Source: Oceanobacter mangrovi (GTDB lineage: Bacteria > Pseudomonadota > Gammaproteobacteria > Pseudomonadales > Oceanobacteraceae). From it: DNA of 64,000 bases. The stretch is from assembly GCF_019740315.1 (NCBI RefSeq), contig NZ_JAHXZR010000014.1:1-64000 (forward strand). The letters run 5' to 3'. The notes under the pieces are model-generated. The model worked only from the letters and a program-made list of their open reading frames with translations. It did not search any database and was not told the origin of the DNA. A program made the translations under genes and the position numbers. Positions 59,926 to 64,000 of the stretch are shown one piece after another (positions within the stretch are counted from its first letter, which is position 1; the number at the start of each line of letters is the position of its first letter).

Positions 59926-60591
59926 TTACACCTGCGCCAGTGCTTCCAGCGCCGCAATATCCAGCAGTTGCAGCTGCTGGCGTTCGAGTTTATTGAGCAA
60001 ACCATCCTTGATCATGCGGTTGATGGAAGTCGACAGGGTCTGACGAGAAGTGCCCAGCAGGCTGGCCAGCAATTCGGTATGGCCGGTGAGTTGAATGGTG
60101 TCACTGTTCTGGGTGCCGCGTTCCAGCAACAGGTAGCGTGCCAGCCGGGCATCAACTGGCCGAAAGGCGAGATCTTCAATCAGGTTGGTGGCCTGATGCA
60201 GCATCATGCCGACTTCCCGCATCGCCGCAATCGCCAGTTCCGGGGCTTCTGCGATCATGCTGGTCAGCCGTTCAATTGGCCAGCTGCAAATACGGGTTGG
60301 TTCCAGAGCCTCCACCCAGGCACGGGTGTGGGTAACGTAAATACTGCCAGGCCGTAACCAGCCCAGCGTCAATTCCTTGTGTTCGGCCGACAGACAGATG
60401 CGCACACAGCCTTGCTGAATCAGGAAAATCCGGTTTTGATGATTGTCAGGCCGACAAATCACATCACCTTCATCAAACTGACGAATCTGCCCTTCCGGCA
60501 ACTGCGCCAGCCAGTCAGCACTGCGCTCACCGGTATGCCCTGCCCCGGAACCGGACATAGCCGCGTGGGGATGACGCGTGGCGTCGCTCAT
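59926..60591 (-). CDS. CooA-like Crp/Fnr-family regulator, probable CO sensor
   Basis: A 221-residue regulator: an N-terminal cyclic-nucleotide-binding fold and a C-terminal winged helix. It resembles CooA over the haem region: ELTLGWLRPGSIYVTHTRAWVEALEPT parallels CooA's EISLFYLTSGDMFCMHSGCLVEATERT, with His88 matching the haem ligand His77 (the Cys75 position is Val). It also resembles CooA at the recognition helix LLGTSRQTLSTSINRMIKDG. There is no N-terminal cysteine cluster as in FNR. ATG 60591 is preceded by GAGG. The adjacent cowN supports a CO-sensing role, which remains an inference. Confidence 0.8.
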   Translation of the reverse strand: MSDATRHPHAAMSGSGAGHTGERSADWLAQLPEGQIRQFDEGDVICRPDNHQNRIFLIQQGCVRICLSAEHKELTLGWLRPGSIYVTHTRAWVEALEPTRICSWPIERLTSMIAEAPELAIAAMREVGMMLHQATNLIEDLAFRPVDARLARYLLLERGTQNSDTIQLTGHTELLASLLGTSRQTLSTSINRMIKDGLLNKLERQQLQLLDIAALEALAQV

Positions 60592-60704
60592 GAAATCCAA
60601 CCTCAACACCTACATTCAGTGAGGACTTTAACCAGCGAATGAGAGCCAGGCCAAGCGCACAAGCGGAATCCGCCGGAATTAACCGGCCAAAGTGAGGAAT
60701 TTCG

Positions 60705-60905
60705 CTAATCGCTATCAGAATCCGGCTTTTGGCAGGTCGAGATTCCCAGTGGCATATAAGCCGGGCACCAACCCAGTGCTGCCGTTGCCAGTGGCACCAG
60801 CCCAATCAGCCCCCACCAGGAATGCGACATCAAGCCAATCGCAAGTATCACCAGCCCCAGTACAACCCGAAAAACCTTGTCTGACTTGCCAACATTACAT
60901 TGCAT
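60705..60905 (-). CDS. DUF2892 (YgaP-type) small membrane protein
   Basis: A 66-residue protein starting MQCNVGKSDKVFRVVLGLVIL with two membrane spans and the family end GWCPAYMPLGISTC. ATG 60905 is the natural start, directly behind GGAGGTGG. The conserved Cys residues suggest a link with sulfur or redox metabolism as in YgaP, but no rhodanese domain is attached. Confidence 0.85.
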   Translation of the reverse strand: MQCNVGKSDKVFRVVLGLVILAIGLMSHSWWGLIGLVPLATAALGWCPAYMPLGISTCQKPDSDSD

Positions 60906-60909
60906 ATTC

Positions 60910-60923
60910 CACCTCCGGAGGTG
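60910..60923 (-). promoter_or_regulatory. Palindrome covering the ribosome site of the DUF2892 gene
   Basis: CACCTCCGGAGGTG is a perfect 14-bp palindrome whose right half on the minus strand is the ribosome-binding site of the small membrane protein. In RNA it could fold back and limit translation. Confidence 0.5.
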
Positions 60924-61243
60924 AGCTATAGCGGCACCATTTTGTATAACAACCGTTCTGCAATCGTAAGCATAGTCCAGCCAACCAGCTTCGTATTCTG
61001 GCATCGCAAATGGTTCATTAGTGAACCCCAATAAACATGTAAAACATGCACATGTAGGCATGTTTATTTATCACCAACTGAATTTGATTTACCTCACGTA
61101 ACACATGTCCAGTGCGAGCACGCAGGCCACTTTTTTGATGTTCGTCAAAGGTCAGACCTTTATCCCCCATAGACTCACACCTAACAACTCTCCCAGGCAC
61201 ATTTGATTGCCAGAATACTTATACCGACACAGGAGTGAGCACT

Positions 61244-61681
61244 ATGGGATTTCTCAGCTTTTTCAGCTTCGGCAGCCATGAGAAGGAAGATGCCATTCGC
61301 GCCGCGGAAGCCGCTCGTCATGCCAGCCAATCCCTGGATATCGACGTTTCTATCGCCGCCCACGAAAACTGGCTGACCCGGCTGGAAACCTATGTTGCCG
61401 GTCACAGCGAAGAACACCTGCACGCAGACAACATCGCCTGTGACGATCAATGCGCACTGGGCAAATGGATTTACAGCGATGGTAAACGCTACCTCGGCAG
61501 CTACGCCGCCTTTGAAGACCTGCGTGCCACTCACAAGATGTTCCATTTCAAGGCCTCTTCCATTGTGTCACTGAGCCAGGCCAACAAACGCGAAGAAGCC
61601 GAGCAGGAACTGGCCAATGATCTGCACAAGCTGAGCGAAAAAATCAAACGCCGCCTGCTGGACCTGAAATCTGTCGATTGA
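61244..61681 (+). CDS. CZB-domain protein
   Basis: A 145-residue cytosolic protein consisting of a short N-terminal helix and a chemoreceptor zinc-binding (CZB) domain: HENWLTRLETYVAG (His), CALGKWIYSDGKRYL (Cys-Gly-x-Trp) and HKMFHFKASSIV (two His). These are the 3His/1Cys zinc ligands. Stand-alone CZB proteins can bind zinc or sense hypochlorous acid and tune diguanylate cyclases or chemotaxis. ATG 61244 has AGGAG upstream. Confidence 0.85.
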   Translation: MGFLSFFSFGSHEKEDAIRAAEAARHASQSLDIDVSIAAHENWLTRLETYVAGHSEEHLHADNIACDDQCALGKWIYSDGKRYLGSYAAFEDLRATHKMFHFKASSIVSLSQANKREEAEQELANDLHKLSEKIKRRLLDLKSVD

Positions 61682-62008
61682 ACCCCCTCAGCCGACAGCC
61701 CGGCCTGATCAACCCACTGGTCAGGTCGCCCTTCTCCAATGCCCCAGCTGTCACATGATAAAAATGCCATTTCAGCGTTAAAACCCGCCATATTCCCTCT
61801 GTCCAAACGCTTTCCCCTCCTATCCAAAACAGAAAAGTCCCAGTTTTAACGAGAAAACGTCATGTTCCTTATTCCCACCGCTGGGAATAATGGCTCCATT
61901 GAAGTTTGCAGCGTCACAAGAGTCGCATCGCAACTTCCAGGAATTCTGCAAGGGCCCAGCAGGCTTCCGGATCAAATAACAATACAAAGACCATAAGGGC
62001 GTTTGACC
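61682..62008. promoter_or_regulatory. Intergenic region with a perfect inverted repeat before the HPA hydroxylase
   Basis: TTATTCCCA-CCGC-TGGGAATAA (61869-61890) is a perfect 9+9 bp inverted repeat, 118 bp upstream of the oxygenase ATG. It is unlike the HpaR boxes and could be the operator of another regulator. Otherwise this 327-bp gap shows no gene. Confidence 0.5.
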
Positions 62009-63175
62009 ATGACCACTTCAAACCCAATGCTGCAAAAGCTGCAGGAAATCCTGCCTGCCATCCGTGCCAACGCTTCAAAAGCCGAAGAGCTGCGCATGAT
62101 CCCGAAAGAAAACGTGGAAATGCTGCACGGCATTGGACTGAACCGCGCGTTTTTGCCAAAAGCCTACGGCGGCCTGGAAATCTCACTGCCAGAGTTTACT
62201 GACTGCATTGCTGCACTGGCGGGTGCTTGCTGCTCTACAGCCTGGGGCTACAGCCTGCTGTGTACCCACAACCACCAGATGGCGATGTTCAACAAACAGG
62301 CTCAGGAAGAATTCTGGGGTGAAAACCCGGATGCGGTTGCCTCCTCTTCCATCGCGCCATTTGGTCGTTATGAAGAAGCCGAAGGCGGCATCGTCTTTAC
62401 AGGTGATATGAAGTGGAGCTCTGGCGTTGACCACGCCGACTGGATCATTGTTGGCCTCAACCGCATGATCGACGACGAAAAGGTCTATTGCTTCGCGGTG
62501 ATTCCGAAGTCTGACTTCACCATCATCGACGACTGGTACTCCATGGGCATGCAGGGCTCAGGCACCAAGACTGCCCATATCGACGGCGTATTTGTACCGG
62601 AACACCGTATTCAGGCCGCCCGCGACATGATGGAAGGCCGTCATGTTGGACGTGAGCTGTACCCGGACAGCAAGATCTACCACACCCCGTACCGTCCGTA
62701 CTTCGCCAGTGGTTTTGCAGCCATGAGCTTGGGGGTTGCCGAACGCATGGTCGAAGTCTACAAGGACATCACCAAAAACCGCGTCCGCGCCTACACAGGT
62801 GCCAAGGTCGCCGGTTCCATCGCACCGGTGATGCGCATTGCCGAGTCCTACCAGCAAGTGTGCGCTGCCCGTGCCTACCTGGAAAAAACCTGGAACGAGC
62901 ACAAGGAATTTGGTGAACGTCACCAGTATCCGACTCGTTACGAACTGGCCCACTGGCGTACCAACCAGGCTTACGCCATCAAGATGTGTGTCGAAGCCGT
63001 CAACCGTTTGTGGGCAGTCATGGGTGGTTCCAACTGGTACCTCGATCGTGAAGCCCAACGGCTGTGGCGCGAGTCCAACATGACCGCCGCTCACGCCTAC
63101 ACTGACTATGATGTTTGTGCCCAGATCATTGGCCGCGAATTGCTGGATATGGACCCGGATCCAAGCCTGCTGTAA
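62009..63175 (+). CDS. 4-hydroxyphenylacetate 3-monooxygenase, oxygenase component (C2 type)
   Basis: A 388-residue group D flavin-dependent monooxygenase with the acyl-CoA dehydrogenase fold: LNRAFLPKAYGGLEISLPEF, STAWGYSLLCTHNHQMAMF, MKWSSGVDHADWIIVGL and the end GSNWYLDREAQRLWRESNMTAAHAYTDYD. It hydroxylates HPA to homoprotocatechuate using reduced flavin. The length and partner match the Acinetobacter C2 enzyme rather than the larger E. coli HpaB. ATG 62009 has AAGGG upstream. It would feed the hpa ring-cleavage genes, which lie more than 20 kb away. Confidence 0.85.
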   Translation: MTTSNPMLQKLQEILPAIRANASKAEELRMIPKENVEMLHGIGLNRAFLPKAYGGLEISLPEFTDCIAALAGACCSTAWGYSLLCTHNHQMAMFNKQAQEEFWGENPDAVASSSIAPFGRYEEAEGGIVFTGDMKWSSGVDHADWIIVGLNRMIDDEKVYCFAVIPKSDFTIIDDWYSMGMQGSGTKTAHIDGVFVPEHRIQAARDMMEGRHVGRELYPDSKIYHTPYRPYFASGFAAMSLGVAERMVEVYKDITKNRVRAYTGAKVAGSIAPVMRIAESYQQVCAARAYLEKTWNEHKEFGERHQYPTRYELAHWRTNQAYAIKMCVEAVNRLWAVMGGSNWYLDREAQRLWRESNMTAAHAYTDYDVCAQIIGRELLDMDPDPSLL

Positions 63176-63199
63176 CTCCAAAGCCATGCTGTCGGACGG

Positions 63200-63318
63200 T
63201 GCACCTCGTTCCCACGCTCCTGCGAGAGAACGCAGCTGCCCGATGGCTACCACGCAGGAGCATGGTAGCCAGAAATCCCCCTAATTATGCGTCAGACGTC
63301 CGCCTTCGACGTCTGACG
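63200..63318. repeat. REP-like fragments and a hairpin between the hydroxylase genes
   Basis: CGTTCCCACGCTCCTGCGAG (from about 63209) is a partial copy of a module found in the 167-bp repeats. The stem CGTCAGACGTC-CGCCTTC-GACGTCTGACG (63290-63318) is a perfect 11-bp inverted repeat just upstream of the reductase. They could adjust relative expression of the two genes. Confidence 0.65.
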
Positions 63319-63337
63319 ACAGCCACAGGACACCCTC

Positions 63338-64000
63338 ATGACCACTTTCGATCCCAAAGCATTCCGCCGCGCCCTTGGTAATTTCGCCACTGGCGTCACC
63401 GTGATCACCGCCACCACCCCGGATGGCCAGCAAACCGGCGTGACTGCCAACAGCTTCAACTCGGTATCGCTGGACCCGGCACTGGTGCTGTGGAGCATCA
63501 TGAAAAACTCCGGCAGTGTCGAAATTTTCGATCAGGCAAGCCACTTTGCCGTCAACGTACTGGCTGCCGACCAGATTCCAGTGTCGAACCACTTTGCCCG
63601 TCCATCTGACGATAAATTTGCAGGCATCAGCTACAGCAAAGGCCTCGGTGACGCGCCGGTGCTGCCAGACTGCGCTGCCGTATTCCAGTGTGAGAACTAC
63701 CAGAAACTCGACGGTGGCGACCACTGGATTCTGATCGGCAAGGTCGTTGCCTTCGACGACAATGGCGGCGCACCACTACTCTATCATGGCGGTGCCTACT
63801 CGGCGGTGATCCCACATGCTGGCGTCAAACCCAAGGATTCCGAAGCGACTGCCGCCGCCGAAGCGAAGAACCAGAAACGGCTGGACAACAACCTCTACTA
63901 CCAGATGCTGCAAGCAGTGAAACGCTACCAGACTGGCTATCAGCCACTGCAACAATCCACCGGCCTGCGTACTGTTGAAGCACGCATGATCCTGACTCTG
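63338..64000 (+). CDS. 4-hydroxyphenylacetate 3-monooxygenase, flavin reductase component (C1 type), cut by window edge
   Basis: 221 codons are visible and the frame is open at the edge. The N-terminal flavin reductase domain (about 1-155) shows ALGNFATGVTVITATTPDGQ, GVTANSFNSVSLDPALVLWS and HWILIGKVVAFDD. After residue 170 a helical region begins (NNLYYQMLQAVKRYQ). This matches the Acinetobacter C1 reductase, which has a C-terminal MarR-like domain controlling activity by HPA binding; whether that domain is complete lies outside the window. Confidence 0.85.
   Translation, partial: MTTFDPKAFRRALGNFATGVTVITATTPDGQQTGVTANSFNSVSLDPALVLWSIMKNSGSVEIFDQASHFAVNVLAADQIPVSNHFARPSDDKFAGISYSKGLGDAPVLPDCAAVFQCENYQKLDGGDHWILIGKVVAFDDNGGAPLLYHGGAYSAVIPHAGVKPKDSEATAAAEAKNQKRLDNNLYYQMLQAVKRYQTGYQPLQQSTGLRTVEARMILTL

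Overview
The window looks like a chromosomal segment of a marine or aquatic gammaproteobacterium, probably Oceanospirillales-like. The reasons are its quinoprotein alcohol oxidation genes, a TRAP transporter, a meta-cleavage 4-hydroxyphenylacetate (HPA) pathway, many REP-like palindromes and a string of integron cassettes. I could not run a database search, so the genus is left open.

Region 1 (1-11660) starts with the cut end of an IS3-type transposase. A PQQ alcohol oxidation module follows: a periplasmic PQQ alcohol dehydrogenase with the Asp-Tyr-Asp signature of lanthanide-dependent enzymes, a solute-binding protein, cytochrome c-550, and a divergent operon of the PQQ-associated ABC system (binding protein, beta-propeller, ATPase, permease). 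A shared motif (CTACCAAGGTAC) lies upstream of the dehydrogenase and the cytochrome. A tautomerase, an RNA methyltransferase, two lipoproteins and a di-haem cytochrome c peroxidase follow.

Region 2 (11978-41483) is dominated by HPA catabolism. A minus-strand operon holds hpaE, hpaF, a TRAP transporter, a universal stress protein and an AraC regulator. Plus-strand genes hold both hpaG halves, hpaH, hpaI, hpaA, a putative transporter, hpaR, two hpaD paralogues, a GlcG-like protein and an aldehyde dehydrogenase. The two-component HPA hydroxylase is at the far end (62009-64000). Together these encode a full route from HPA through homoprotocatechuate to pyruvate and succinate. Four promoter regions carry TTAAYATRTTAA-type palindromes, the likely operators of HpaR. 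Between hpaE and hpaG sits an unrelated, more A/T-rich four-gene operon (20732-28582): a MoxR AAA+ ATPase, a DUF2201/VWA-like protein and two giant paralogous repeat proteins. It is the best candidate here for an undescribed system. Four tandem 167-bp composite palindromic repeats separate hpaH from hpaI.

Region 3 (41484-49800) is an integron cassette array with no integrase in view (CALIN-like). It has about nine attC sites whose core sites pair cassette by cassette, with every gene on the minus strand, and transposase remnants inside and beside it. One cassette holds two overlapping genes, one of them DUF4365/nuclease-like, and is a candidate defence module.

Region 4 (50194-64000) has a sulfurtransferase, a GNAT acetyltransferase, a palindromic triple repeat, a GFA-family protein, a diguanylate cyclase with three periplasmic binding domains, a LysR regulator, an epimerase, and a probable carbon-monoxide response pair: cowN and a CooA-like regulator with a CooA-type box between them. 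It ends with the HPA hydroxylase genes.
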